Notes under the pieces: generated by a model
What the model saw: only the letters and a program-made list of their open reading frames with translations
Database searches by the model: none
Told to the model about the DNA's origin: nothing
Part shown: one piece after another, positions 1 through 9,036 of the stretch
Position numbering within the stretch: the first letter of the stretch is position 1
Layout of the letters: each line of letters starts with the position of its first letter
DNA from: Planctomycetaceae bacterium
GTDB taxonomy: Bacteria > Planctomycetota > Planctomycetia > Planctomycetales > Planctomycetaceae
Direction: 5' to 3'
Assembly: GCA_041398785.1 (NCBI GenBank)
Contig: JAWKUA010000005.1
Location: 248,001 to 312,000 of the forward strand
Length of the DNA stretch: 64,000 nt
Translations under genes and position numbers: made by a program

Positions 1-1
1 T

Positions 2-181
2 TACGAGTATCTCTACAACAGCGAACCACCGGAGCATCTCGTCAGACATGCTGAGGCAGTTGCCCCACCGTCGTCGATTCGAAGCTGGCTGATGATTGGG
101 ATCAACGTCCTGCTGGTGCTGGGCATTGCTGCCTTCTTTCTCCGACGCCGGCACCGGCCGTCCGGAATCGGCAACGAATGA
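2..181 (+). CDS. C-terminal end of a single-pass membrane protein, paralogue of the next large gene (partial)
   Basis: Only the last 59 codons lie in the window; the reading frame is open from base 2 to a TGA at 179-181. The peptide contains a hydrophobic stretch (MIGINVLLVLGIAAFF) followed by a basic tail (LRRRHRPSGIGNE). It matches the C-terminus of the protein ending at 2432 almost residue for residue, and the DNA match runs on into the first bases after the stop. This is therefore the 3' end of a tandem duplicate. The family is unnamed; a C-terminal membrane anchor with a short cytoplasmic basic tail is what can be seen. The start lies outside the window. Confidence 0.75.
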   Translation, partial: YEYLYNSEPPEHLVRHAEAVAPPSSIRSWLMIGINVLLVLGIAAFFLRRRHRPSGIGNE

Positions 182-289
182 GCCGCCCGCGCGCCACGGA
201 CGTTCGTTCGTGCGGTGGTGAGTTGATGAAGCATGGTGAAGTGGTTTCGCCATGCACGTGTTTCTGGTTCCTCCAGAAGGAGCAGTCTG

Positions 290-724
290 ATGCGACGACC
301 GTTTCTCAGTACCCGTTCGGCGAAGTTCTGGTGTTCCGCGCTGATCGTGCTGACCTTGGCGATGTTCGGTGCAACAAGTGCGTTCACGGCATGCAACGAC
401 ACAAGCTGCACAGAAGGCTGCAGGGTCTATCACGTATGGTGCATGAATTCCGGCACACAGGGGGTCTCGATCGGATACAAGTACTTTACAAACGACACCT
501 TTGCCACAACGAAAGCAGTCGCCCGACAAGCGGGTGTGTGCGTTGAAAATGGTACCGAAGAGCCAGGGTCACCAGGGATGTCTGTCGAGGTGTGGCGTCG
601 AAAGTACGATGAATGTACGTTGGACTGCACAAATGGTATTCTTACTATGACTACCGGTTCTGTGGGTGCGGCAGAGGAAGTCGAGGAGACGAATTTGAGT
701 ATGGCTACCAAATGTGAGATCTGA
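290..724 (+). CDS. Small secreted cysteine-rich protein, unknown function
   Basis: A 144-residue protein. The ATG at 290 was preferred over one at 233 because AAGGAG lies 8 bases upstream and the N-terminus then forms a clean signal peptide: basic start (MRRPFLSTRSAK), hydrophobic core (ALIVLTLAMFGATSA). The mature part holds eight cysteines, including the cluster CNDTSCTEGC, which would allow four disulfides in the exported protein. No family was recognised. It lies between the two tandem membrane-protein paralogues in the same orientation, which suggests but does not prove a shared unit. It could be a small lineage-specific exported protein. Confidence 0.5.
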   Translation: MRRPFLSTRSAKFWCSALIVLTLAMFGATSAFTACNDTSCTEGCRVYHVWCMNSGTQGVSIGYKYFTNDTFATTKAVARQAGVCVENGTEEPGSPGMSVEVWRRKYDECTLDCTNGILTMTTGSVGAAEEVEETNLSMATKCEI

Positions 725-1298
725 TCTTTGCCGGGCCATGTCGTGCGAGACACGATGAATGACACCTTGCTCATCCGCCCGTTATACGACATGCCCGTTG
801 CGATCTCGGCAAGTAGGAACTTAATGCAGTGCAGATGCTGAGTCTCTAGCTCAAACAGTGTGACGACCGCGGCGGGCTACTCTTGGCATCGTCGCGCTGT
901 GAAATGACATCTACGCCGACCGCTTTGTCGTTCAGATTTAAAGCGGGCACTAACCGTGACAGTGCCGCGATACCGTGTCAGCTATCATCTGCAGAGGCGA
1001 ACTTGCCGTGAACGTGAGTAAGGCGGCAGCTCAGCGCTTGCAGTTGAATTGGCAGTGACCGCGCTCTCAGAATACTGCCCCGCGAGTCTGGCGACGCGGG
1101 CATTCTGCACGTGTCGAATTGCTTCCTCCTCGGTTCCGAAGGCGCGTTCGCCGTGGTCGCTGCCGGCGCTGAACGGTTTTTCATCCGGCCTGTTCATTTG
1201 CATGGAGCCTGTTCATGTGGATTCACGGAACATCGAAGCCACTGCGAGTCGCAAACATCGCTTCTTGGCTTCGACGACTTTGCGGAGGCATCAGGCAG
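725..1298. other. Gene-free stretch
   Basis: About 570 bases between the small secreted protein and the next membrane protein. Short overlapping open frames exist in several phases but none has a convincing start, composition or family. No hairpin with a T-run was seen. An ATG at 1215 is in frame with the downstream gene and could extend it by 28 residues. Confidence 0.4.
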
Positions 1299-2432
1299 AT
1301 GGTTTGCGCTATCACGGGTCGTGCGAGCCCCGTCCGATTCTTGTGTGCCACAATCGCCGGTGTGTATCTCGTCATTCACGGTTCGCTCGTTGTTGCAGCA
1401 GACATCGAAGAGGTTTTGGCTGTTTGGGACGCACGTGTGGAAAGTATCAGATCACTGCATATCACATGGACATCGATGGCGACACATAATGAGTTTCCGG
1501 ACGGGCCGATTCGTTCTCCGGGAGAATATGCGTTTGACCGGGAGGATGGCCGATATCGTTGCGATTTGGTCGGCGTAGTCGGGTCTGACTCCGACCCCGA
1601 CGACATGTCAGGTGCTTTCGTACAGAATTCCAAGCTTGTCTTTGACGGGCGTCGCAGCGTCGTCCTGTTTGGTCGCTCAGACAGAGCAAATGACTACTTT
1701 CCCACGGCGTTCATCGGAGAGGCGAGTCCGGGAGTGGGCCCCAATTTCTGGATTTCACCTCTCCGTATGCTGTATCATCCTTTTGATGAGGAGATGGGCG
1801 TTTGCCAGCGCAGCGAACTTCGGTTGAAGGACGGCGAAGTTCTGGACGGTGACAAGAGGTGCCTGATCCTGACCGCAGGCCGACGTGAGCTGTGGGTGAC
1901 GGCCGATGAACACTATCTGCCTGTAAGACTTGCGAAGAAACGGCAGAATAGTGACTTCACTTCACTTGAAGCACGAGTCAGCTACACCAGAGACGCAAAT
2001 CAGACGTGGTATCCCAACCGTTGGATGCTTCTGCGATATGGCGGTGATGGTGAAACGATCCTTCAGTCTTCCGAGGCAACTGTTGAGAATGTCGCGATCA
2101 ATGAGAATCTGCCGGATGAGCTGTTTCAGATCACTGAATTCGAAGACGGAACATGGATCAGCGAAAGCATCAATGGTGAAAGGACGGTCCAGATCGTCCG
2201 CGACGGACGTCCCAACCGACGTGTGTACGAGGGCGAATATACCGGCGACAACTACCAGTATCTCTACAACAGTGAACCGCCGGAGCATCTCGTCAGACAT
2301 GCTGAGGCGGCTGCCCCACCGTCGTCCACTCGAAGCCGTCTGATGATTGGCGTCAACGTCCTGCTGGTTCTGGGAATTGTCGCCTTCTTTCTCCGACGCC
2401 GGCACCGGCTGTCCGGAATCGGCAACGAGTGA
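1299..2432 (+). CDS. Exported or membrane-anchored protein with C-terminal transmembrane helix (planctomycete family, LolA-like fold possible)
   Basis: 377 residues from the ATG at 1299, chosen because GGAGG lies 10 bases upstream and the N-terminus becomes a signal sequence (FLCATIAGVYLVIHGSLVVA). An in-frame ATG at 1215 is the alternative. The body is rich in beta-type segments with a pattern of substrate-like motifs (KLVFDGRRSVVLFG, ELWVTADEHYLPVRL) reminiscent of LolA/LolB-type lipoprotein carrier domains common in planctomycetes; that assignment is inference. The C-terminus has a transmembrane helix (LMIGVNVLLVLGIVAFFL) and a basic tail. The 3' 181 bases are a near copy of bases 1-181, so the gene is one of a tandem pair separated by a small secreted protein. 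Confidence 0.7.
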   Translation: MVCAITGRASPVRFLCATIAGVYLVIHGSLVVAADIEEVLAVWDARVESIRSLHITWTSMATHNEFPDGPIRSPGEYAFDREDGRYRCDLVGVVGSDSDPDDMSGAFVQNSKLVFDGRRSVVLFGRSDRANDYFPTAFIGEASPGVGPNFWISPLRMLYHPFDEEMGVCQRSELRLKDGEVLDGDKRCLILTAGRRELWVTADEHYLPVRLAKKRQNSDFTSLEARVSYTRDANQTWYPNRWMLLRYGGDGETILQSSEATVENVAINENLPDELFQITEFEDGTWISESINGERTVQIVRDGRPNRRVYEGEYTGDNYQYLYNSEPPEHLVRHAEAAAPPSSTRSRLMIGVNVLLVLGIVAFFLRRRHRLSGIGNE

Positions 2433-2507
2433 GCCGCCCGGGGACCGGAAGGACCTGTCTGGCATTCGATCACGGCCGCCTGCCACTGTATAGATCCGTA
2501 TCGAGCT

Positions 2508-4259
2508 TCATTCCCGCTCGTCATTGACGAGCGGATGGATCTCGAACCGCCGTTCGTCGAAGACGTAGACTTGGCGGTCAGGAAATTCCTTTGCAATCTG
2601 TTGCTCGTCCAGGTCCGCGTAGTGCCGACCGAACAGGACTCGGTTGCGGAGCTGCGGATCGTTGACGACGTAGTCGACGTGGAGATTCAGCGGGGGTTCC
2701 GGGACCAGTACCAGAGCCCGAACAGTGCCGGTGTGTTGCTGTACGAGATCTGCGAACGCCGTATGACGATTTCGGAACGACCGAAATCCGTCCGAGGCGT
2801 CACGATAACCTCCCGTCCCGTACGCTCCGTAAGCCTCGGCCAGCCCGAGCATTGTGGTTCCGAGGAACAGTATTTTGAGTGCTGCACCACCGCCACCGTT
2901 CCTGCGAGATGCAGCATCCGCCGCACATGCGAAAAGAATGGCCCAGCAGCCGGTCGCTTCGGCCACATAGTGGCACTGGAAGACACCGGCAAACCAGTAG
3001 AAGGAATAGGCAAGGTGCAGGCAGGCTGCCGAGGACAACAGCGCGAGACTGGCCTCGTCGAGCCGACGGAGTCCGGTGGCGAACACCAGCGCGGCCAGTG
3101 ACAGCGGCACGATGCCAACGATCAGCGTCCAGCTGCTGACCATGCGTCGCCGTGCGTTTCGGAAAGCAAGATCAGGGGTCAGATTGTCTGCAAAGTCGTT
3201 ATAGTCCCGGTCGATTCTCGGGCCTGTATCCAAAGTCACGTTGTTGAAGCCGTAGCGATGACTGGGTGTATAGACAGAGTTGTACTGCTGCCAGGGCGAG
3301 ATCCAGCCGCTGCCGGTGATTTGCTGATTGTACAGGAACAACGCCAGCAGCCCGCAGAGAACAGGTGCGGCGAGAGGAATCAACAGTCGTCGTCGTGACT
3401 GGTCGCGGATGCTTTCGGCGAGGCACCACAACCCGAAGGGGAATGCCAGAGCTGCCGCGGTCAGCGGACGGCAGAGCATGGCGAATGTCAGTCCGAATCC
3501 CGCCAAAATGGCGAACCATGCGCTGCCGGTTCGCCTCATTCGCAGAAACGCACACAGGAACAGACTCATTCCCAGCAGAGTCGGCTGGCTGGCGGTCATG
3601 AAGTTTCCGAGCAGCAGCACGAGCGGTGAAACGGCCATCACCAGGCCTGCAACAACCGCGGCGCGCAGACTGGTGATTTGCAGCGTGCTGCCGAAAACCA
3701 GCATCGTCGCCAGACTGCCGGCCAGCCACTGTCCGGCCAAAGGAAATCCCATCGCAAGAAACGGAGCCAGCCAAAGTCCCGTTCCCGGGAAGTACCGACT
3801 CGCAAACTTCCCTTCGTTCAGCACGTGAATCTGATCGAACAGCCTGGGGAGCGTCGGGTGGCCGGGATGCCAGAGTCTTCCCGCCAGAAACGTCTTCGCC
3901 TGAAACAAATAGCTGAATTCATCGTGGATCGCGGGTTGCCAGGCTCGCTGGTCTTCCCCTGTCAACCAGTGCCCGTTGAAGGAAAGCATTCCAAGGGCGA
4001 CAGCAATCACCCAAAACACGGCGGTCGAGGCATTCTGTTCGGCCAGTGATCCGCGGTCCGCGTGGTGATCGCTGGCGACGGCGTTCCGTGAAGTGCGCCA
4101 ACGCAATCGCTGCCAAAGGCCGGCGACCGCAGCGACCGCGACCAGAACGGCATGACTCCACAGAACTGTCGATTCGGCGTGCCAAAGCCACCACGCCAGC
4201 ATCGCGATCGCGAGTGCGGCGAGTGCGATCCGGACTGTTACCAGAGCAACACATCTCAT
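2508..4259 (-). CDS. Polytopic membrane protein, GT-C / GT39-like glycosyltransferase
   Basis: 583 residues with about ten hydrophobic helices. After the first helices lies HDEFSYLFQAKTF, an acidic motif in the first outer loop like the catalytic Asp-Glu region of GT-C mannosyltransferases (GT39/ArnT superfamily), followed by an aromatic-rich segment (RYFPGTGLWLAPF). These enzymes move a sugar from a polyprenyl-phosphate donor on the periplasmic side. The C-terminal soluble part ends without recognised motifs. Start is the ATG at 4259. It lies 29 bases downstream of a DUF1559 gene on the same strand and may be co-transcribed. The specific substrate cannot be told; the GT-C assignment rests on motif and topology only. 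Confidence 0.65.
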   Translation of the reverse strand: MRCVALVTVRIALAALAIAMLAWWLWHAESTVLWSHAVLVAVAAVAGLWQRLRWRTSRNAVASDHHADRGSLAEQNASTAVFWVIAVALGMLSFNGHWLTGEDQRAWQPAIHDEFSYLFQAKTFLAGRLWHPGHPTLPRLFDQIHVLNEGKFASRYFPGTGLWLAPFLAMGFPLAGQWLAGSLATMLVFGSTLQITSLRAAVVAGLVMAVSPLVLLLGNFMTASQPTLLGMSLFLCAFLRMRRTGSAWFAILAGFGLTFAMLCRPLTAAALAFPFGLWCLAESIRDQSRRRLLIPLAAPVLCGLLALFLYNQQITGSGWISPWQQYNSVYTPSHRYGFNNVTLDTGPRIDRDYNDFADNLTPDLAFRNARRRMVSSWTLIVGIVPLSLAALVFATGLRRLDEASLALLSSAACLHLAYSFYWFAGVFQCHYVAEATGCWAILFACAADAASRRNGGGGAALKILFLGTTMLGLAEAYGAYGTGGYRDASDGFRSFRNRHTAFADLVQQHTGTVRALVLVPEPPLNLHVDYVVNDPQLRNRVLFGRHYADLDEQQIAKEFPDRQVYVFDERRFEIHPLVNDERE

Positions 4260-4288
4260 GGCCCCGCCGTGCCGCCGGAAAAGCGGCC

Positions 4289-5395
4289 TTAGAAATCGCC
4301 GTCGGAAAGAACGGGTTGCGCGAGCGGCCCCTTCAGGCGACTGCCCTGCGGACTGACCAGTGCGGCGTAGACTCCACCGTCTATCGATTCATTCAGAAAC
4401 CGCACGCTGCCGTCTGCGAAGGCCGCGTTGATGCCGCCGGGATGGTACGAGGACGGCCACGGGGCCTCACCTTCCGCCAGCGTGAGCGACGCGTTGATTC
4501 GATGGGCACCGGCATTGGCCCGGCGATAATCAACATTCCCGGCAACACACGTCGCATCCCGGCAGATAGTCGGACTCAGGAAGAAGGAATTACGCAGGGC
4601 CTGCGACGATGACCAGTTGGAGTGTGGATCATTCGGGTCGTAACCGACGCGTACGTTTTCCGTCACCATCAGCGTGTTTGTCGTCCCGTCGTGCACGCTG
4701 TCCGGGCGATGGGACCGTTGCGTGAACCGATCCAGTCTGGGCTGAGCATCTGTGGCCTTCCAGTTTTCCAGAAAGAACAGTCCGGTCATTTCAAAAATCT
4801 GCCGATCCGTGAGCATCCCTGATGTTGCTGAATCGTCGTCGCAGATCTCACCGTTACCATTCAGATCCAGTGGTGTTTTATCAGCACCGACGGGGCAGTC
4901 TTCCGCAGACTCGTGAATCGTGGTCCAGCCAAAGCCTCCATTGACAACGTAGCTCAGACCACCGCCGCTGACGTTGGTGATGTCGGACGGGCACAGCAGG
5001 ACTTCCACGTGGGTCTGAGCGAGTTGAGAATTGTGCGGATCATTGCGGGGCAGTTGCCGATTCCAGGCGGCGAAGAGGTTTCCCTGGTCGAGATGAGGCA
5101 GGATTGAGACAACCCAGTTGTGATATTCCACAACCGCGCCGCTCGTGTTTTCACCCCAGTGGCCGGACGCAGGAAAGCGCTGGTCCGTGACAGTTTCGCT
5201 AAGAATCGCGGTGGCAACATTCTTCAGGTGATTGGCACACGCGACACGCCGTGACGATTCCCTTGCCCGCTGCACCGCGGGCAGAATCAGCGCCAGGAGG
5301 ACGCCCAGCACCGTGATTACAACGAGCACTTCGACCACGGTAAATGCAGATCGGCCAAAACGGCTCGCGGAGTGCTTCCGACGGATGGCAATCAT
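4289..5395 (-). CDS. DUF1559 domain protein with type IV prepilin-like N-terminus
   Basis: 368 residues. The N-terminus has the prepilin cleavage/methylation pattern (RSAFTVVEVLVVITVLG) with a long hydrophobic helix and then RARESSRR, the hallmark opening of the large planctomycete DUF1559 family. The C-terminus has the family signature H-x9-DG (HPGGINAAFADG). Proteins of this kind are exported by a type II/IV pilin-like route and are pseudopilin-like; their job is not established. The ATG at 5395 was chosen; a TTG five codons upstream (5410) is possible. A perfect 13-bp hairpin lies between this gene and the lipoprotein gene upstream. A second member of the family starts at 63867. Confidence 0.88.
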   Translation of the reverse strand: MIAIRRKHSASRFGRSAFTVVEVLVVITVLGVLLALILPAVQRARESSRRVACANHLKNVATAILSETVTDQRFPASGHWGENTSGAVVEYHNWVVSILPHLDQGNLFAAWNRQLPRNDPHNSQLAQTHVEVLLCPSDITNVSGGGLSYVVNGGFGWTTIHESAEDCPVGADKTPLDLNGNGEICDDDSATSGMLTDRQIFEMTGLFFLENWKATDAQPRLDRFTQRSHRPDSVHDGTTNTLMVTENVRVGYDPNDPHSNWSSSQALRNSFFLSPTICRDATCVAGNVDYRRANAGAHRINASLTLAEGEAPWPSSYHPGGINAAFADGSVRFLNESIDGGVYAALVSPQGSRLKGPLAQPVLSDGDF

Positions 5396-5495
5396 CAGAC
5401 ACCTCAGCAAAGCAGGCCAGTGGTTCTCCCCAAGAAGTGTACAGGCTGCCCGTCAGTTTGCCACAGGAGTTCTCCGGGGATCGGCGGCGCGTGAC

Positions 5496-5524
5496 GAAGC
5501 CGACGTCGTGGCGACGTCGGCTTC
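5496..5524. terminator. Strong GC-rich hairpin between two minus-strand genes
   Basis: GAAGCCGACGTCG (5496-5508) pairs perfectly with CGACGTCGGCTTC (5512-5524) around a 3-base loop. It lies just after the lipoprotein gene and upstream of the DUF1559 gene, both on the minus strand. No T-run follows on either strand, so it may be a terminator of the stem-only kind or an mRNA-stabilising element. Confidence 0.5.
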
Positions 5525-5567
5525 TGCGTTGTGGCTGTTCGGGTTCGTTCGGCGGTTCTGGTGCGCG

Positions 5568-5792
5568 TTACTCGGCGTTGCGTTCCGCTTCGTACTTGCG
5601 CAGAGCTTCCACCTGATTGGTCAGCTTGAATTCCGGACCGGTCGGATGGTACTGGACGTCATCCGTCAGGTAGTCGGGAGACGGCAGCGTCTGGCCTCCG
5701 ATTGTCGTCTGACATCCGGTGAGGACTGCACTTGAGGCTACTGCTGCCAGAAGTGACAACAAGAATCTGTTTCGCCCTGGAGCTTCCTTCAC
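5568..5792 (-). CDS. Small lipoprotein, unknown function
   Basis: 74 residues from a GTG at 5792 with AAGGTG 7 bases upstream. The N-terminus is a lipoprotein signal: basic start (MKEAPGRNR), hydrophobic core and lipobox LTGC, so the mature protein begins at Cys 27 and would be lipid-anchored. The mature part is about 48 residues, polar, and ends in a charged helix (QVEALRKYEAERNAE). No family was recognised. It is divergent from the Rieske gene and upstream of the DUF1559 gene. Confidence 0.7.
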   Translation of the reverse strand: MKEAPGRNRFLLSLLAAVASSAVLTGCQTTIGGQTLPSPDYLTDDVQYHPTGPEFKLTNQVEALRKYEAERNAE

Positions 5793-6102
5793 GGGTCTGC
5801 ACCTTCATCAGAACTCGGTTTATTCGACACTTGCCGGACGGCGGTCGCGCCACACTGTGGCGTCAACGGTCCCGGTGACCATATCATCATTCCTTCAGAT
5901 CGGTTGTTGTGACCGGGTGAATTCGCAAAACCGTCACAATCGTCAGATCTTTCAGAGACCGGCAAATGCAGCGCCGCGCAAACGCGCAGAATCTGCCGGT
6001 CGCCACAGAAGTTGACGCTTGTCATTCGCGGGTGAACACCTTCAAATTGTGGCCTCGCCGATCACGCCCGCCTGATTCGCATGTCTGCCGAAAGCCCTCA
6101 TC
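5793..6102. promoter_or_regulatory. Divergent intergenic region
   Basis: 310 bases between the lipoprotein gene (minus) and the Rieske gene (plus), so promoters for both should lie here. No clear -35/-10 pair or operator stands out by eye. Confidence 0.35.
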
Positions 6103-6720
6103 ATGTCTGATAACGATTCGGATCCGCAGGAGCCGCCGCATGGATTTGAACCTCCGCCGACGCGCCGCAAACTGCTGGAAGTCGTCACCGCGGGACTTAG
6201 CTTTCTGTTGATGGCGGTTCCCGCTTCTCTGGGAGGCCTGTTCTTTCTGGATCCCCTGCTGCGAAGACGCGGAGCGACGTCCGACGGAAATTCCGGCGGC
6301 GCGACGGCCGGTTTCATCCGTCTTGGCATCACGCGTGACGCGATCCCGCAGGACGGAACTCCCGTTGCCGTGACCGTGATTACCGACCTGGACGACGCCT
6401 GGAACCGTTTTCGGAACGTACCCGTCGGCAGTGTCTGGGTCCGGAAGAATCCTGACGCCGAAATTATTGTGCTGAATTCGATTTGCCCGCATCTGGGCTG
6501 TTCGGTCGACTATCGCCGCAGCAACGGCGATTTCTTCTGCCCGTGCCACACCAGTTCGTTTGCTCCGGACGGCACCCGGACGAACGAAATTCCGCCGCGA
6601 AACATGGATTCGCTGGAGGTTCTGATCGCAAAAGACGGCGAACCGAATCCGGAAGGCAATGAGATCTGGATCCGGTTTCAGAACTTTCGGCGTGCCACGA
6701 AAGAGAAGATTCCGGTGTGA
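6103..6720 (+). CDS. Rieske iron-sulfur subunit of a cytochrome bc complex
   Basis: 205 residues. A single transmembrane helix near residues 27-50 (VTAGLSFLLMAVPASLGGLFFL) anchors the protein; the Rieske domain follows. The two [2Fe-2S] ligand boxes are present: CPHLGCS and CPCHTSSF, each giving one Cys and one His plus the disulfide cysteines. The subunit takes electrons from quinol at the Qo site and passes them to cytochrome c. It is followed, 173 bases later and on the same strand, by cytochrome b, as in petABC/fbc operons. The N-terminal cytoplasmic part is Pro/Glu-rich and ends in a twin basic pair (TRRKLLEV), but lacks a full twin-arginine motif. Confidence 0.92.
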   Translation: MSDNDSDPQEPPHGFEPPPTRRKLLEVVTAGLSFLLMAVPASLGGLFFLDPLLRRRGATSDGNSGGATAGFIRLGITRDAIPQDGTPVAVTVITDLDDAWNRFRNVPVGSVWVRKNPDAEIIVLNSICPHLGCSVDYRRSNGDFFCPCHTSSFAPDGTRTNEIPPRNMDSLEVLIAKDGEPNPEGNEIWIRFQNFRRATKEKIPV

Positions 6721-6832
6721 TGGCACGGACGGAGCCGGATGATTCTGACGGAACTCAATTCACCGGACCGGCGCGCCGTTCCGTTCGCGGAGTTCCCGTC
6801 GGTTCGGTGACTCGTGTCGCGGCACTCCCGGT

Positions 6833-6862
6833 TTGACAAACGCCGGCCGATTCGATTATTCC
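6833..6862 (+). promoter_or_regulatory. Putative sigma-70 type promoter for the cytochrome b gene
   Basis: TTGACA at 6833-6838 is followed after 17 bases by TTATTC (6856-6861), or after 18 by TATTCC. It lies about 30 bases before the cytochrome b start at 6894. The perfect -35 box makes it plausible, but the -10 is weak. Confidence 0.45.
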
Positions 6863-6893
6863 GTCCGGCGACCAGATAGAAACCTGCTGACTC

Positions 6894-8815
6894 ATGAATT
6901 CGCTGATCCAATGGCTGGATGATCGCACGGGCATCAGAGGGCTGATGCACGAAGCTCTTTTCGAACGTGTTCCCGGCGGCGCGCGATGGCGATACGTCTG
7001 GGGCAGCACGCTGGTGTTCACGTTCGTGCTGCAGATCGTGACGGGGCTGATGCTGTGGACCGCGTACAGCCCCAGCACTCGAACGGCGTGGAAAGCGTCT
7101 ACTACATTCAGCACGAAATGACGCTGGGCTACGTGATCCGCGGCATCCATCACTATGCCGCGTCGGCGATGGTCGTGCTGATGGGCATTCATCTGATTCA
7201 GGTCGTGATTGACGGAGCCTACAAAGCGCCTCGCGAAGTCAATTTCTGGCTGGGAATCGTGCTGCTGCAGATTGTTCTGGGCTTGTCTCTGACAGGCTAT
7301 CTGCTTCCGTGGGACCAGAAGGGCTACTACGCAACTCAGGTGACGACAAACATCATGAGCGCGACTCCGCTTGTCGGCGGCGAAGTGCAGCAGCTAGCTC
7401 AGGGCGGCAGTCAGTACGGCCATCTGACGCTGACGCGCTTTTTCGCGATGCACGCAGGAGTGCTGCCCATGCTGCTGGTCGGATTCCTGGCGCTGCACAT
7501 CTATGTCTTCCGGCGGCATGGCCTGACAGCTTGCGACACAAAGCGGGGCGCGGACGCCATGTTCTGGCCCGATCAGGTGTTGAAGGATGCGGTGGCGTGT
7601 CTGGCCGTGCTGGCGGTGGTCCTGCTGGCGGCCGTCTTCAAGGGAGCCGAATTGAATGCTCCCGCCGACCCGGCCGTCAAGTTCGACGCCGCGCGGCCGG
7701 AATGGTACTTCCTGTTTCTGTTTCGCCTGCTGCGATTCGAAGTGATTGACGAATTGGGCACGACGGTGGGAGCCATCGTGATTCCCGGAATCATCATGGG
7801 CATCATCGCCGTGATGCCGCTGACCGCCAGGTTTCTTGGCGAAGCCGGTCATAAGCTGAACAAGGCTTTCATCTGGCTGCTGACCGCGGGGATTCTGGTG
7901 CTGACCGTGATGGCGATCGTCGAAGATAATGCCAACGTGGGCCATCAGGCAGCGATCGCCGAAGCTCACCGGGACGCCGCTCGGGCACTGGAACTTGCGT
8001 CCGGCCCGGATCGGATTCCCGTCGATGGAGCGGTCTCTTTGCTGCGACGAGATCCGTTCACTCGCGGACCGCGCCTGTTCGCTCAGCATTGCTCGGCCTG
8101 TCATCGCTACAACGGGCACGACGGACGCGGAATGCTGGTCATGGAAAATCAACAGGTGGCTCCGCCCACAGCCGCTGATCTGGGAAATTTCGCCAGCCGC
8201 GAATGGATGAAAAACGTCGTCGTCGATTTTCCGGGACACTTCGCCGCGCTAAAGAATGCCACGTGGTACCGGGACGCAAAGGATGCCGAAGCGAAGGGCG
8301 AAGAAGTCGCCTACATCGATCCGGACACGTCGGTTATGGCTGACTGGTCGGACAACACCGCGGCACTAAAGTCAGCCGAAAACGCCCAGGACCTGGACGC
8401 TCTGGCGGAATTCCTGATTTCCGAAGCCGGACATGCCGGGATCGATGTCGACGAAACCAGGGCCGCGCGAGGCCGCGAATTGGCGATCGATGGTGCCTGG
8501 CAGGGAACTCTGGATGGCGCGTCGTGCCTGAACTGTCACACGTCCATCGGCAATGATTTCTCGCCGATTTCTGATGAGGACGCCGATGATGCTCCGACGC
8601 TGGCGAAGTACGGTTCGCAGGCATGGCTGAAGGATTTCATTCGCCACCCAAACGCCGCTCGCCACTACGGCGCGAGGAACCGTATGAAGGCGTACAGCCC
8701 GGAACAGTTGTCCGATGAAGACCTGAACCTGCTTGTCCGCTGGATGACGGGAGACTACCTGCCGACGAAAGTTGACGACTATCCGTCCGCCGTCACTGGC
8801 GCCGCCGAGGAATAG
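6894..8815 (+). CDS. Cytochrome b fused to a C-terminal diheme cytochrome c domain (one-base frameshift near 7091)
   Basis: Two frames join into one protein of about 640 residues. The first (6894-7121) gives the N-terminal helix of cytochrome b (FVLQIVTGLMLWTAYSPST). Re-reading from base 7091 restores ESVYYIQHEM and the rest, so one G appears lost in the GTGGAAA stretch. Helices B and D carry the heme histidine pairs (GIHHYAASAM with GIHLIQ; FFAMHAG with LALHIYVFRRHG). The Qo-site PEWY motif is in ARPEWYFLFLF, so both the cytochrome b6-like and subunit IV-like halves are present. After the last helix come two CxxCH sites (CSACH, CLNCH), a periplasmic diheme c tail that would accept electrons from the Rieske head. 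If the shift is real, the gene is broken; a sequencing or assembly error is as likely. The conserved start at 6894 lacks a Shine-Dalgarno sequence. Confidence 0.85.
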
Positions 8816-8934
8816 CACTGCCCGGCAGGCGTCCGGTTTTTTCGTCCGTCCCGGACCGGATCTGAGGAACGATTCACCGTGGCAGGCGACGCGCTGGTGT
8901 GCTTTGTGCTTTGTCGACACCGAATCGATGAGTT

Positions 8935-8998
8935 GTGTGGCACTGGCTGTGACAGTGCTTTCCGCAGCGCTGAACCACTGGAACAGCCAGTGCCACAC
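8935..8998. repeat. Inverted repeat element, family GTGTGGCACTGGC (copy 1)
   Basis: GTGTGGCACTGGCTGT (8935-8950) is repeated as its exact reverse complement at 8983-8998, a 16-bp perfect stem around a 32-base centre. A second copy of the same outer sequence lies at 56316-56379. This copy sits between the converging cytochrome b and minus-strand genes and could also end transcription from both sides. Confidence 0.7.
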
Positions 8999-9036
8999 GT
9001 CAAGACACGTCGGCCAGGGCAGTCGGCGCTGCCGTG

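Noticed and set aside
7080..7100. Programmed -1 frameshift in cytochrome b
   Set aside because: No X XXY YYZ slippery site at the shift and no obvious downstream structure; an indel is simpler.
8816..8870. Possible terminator with TTTTTT after cytochrome b
   Set aside because: The only stems around the T-run are 4-5 bp and not convincing.
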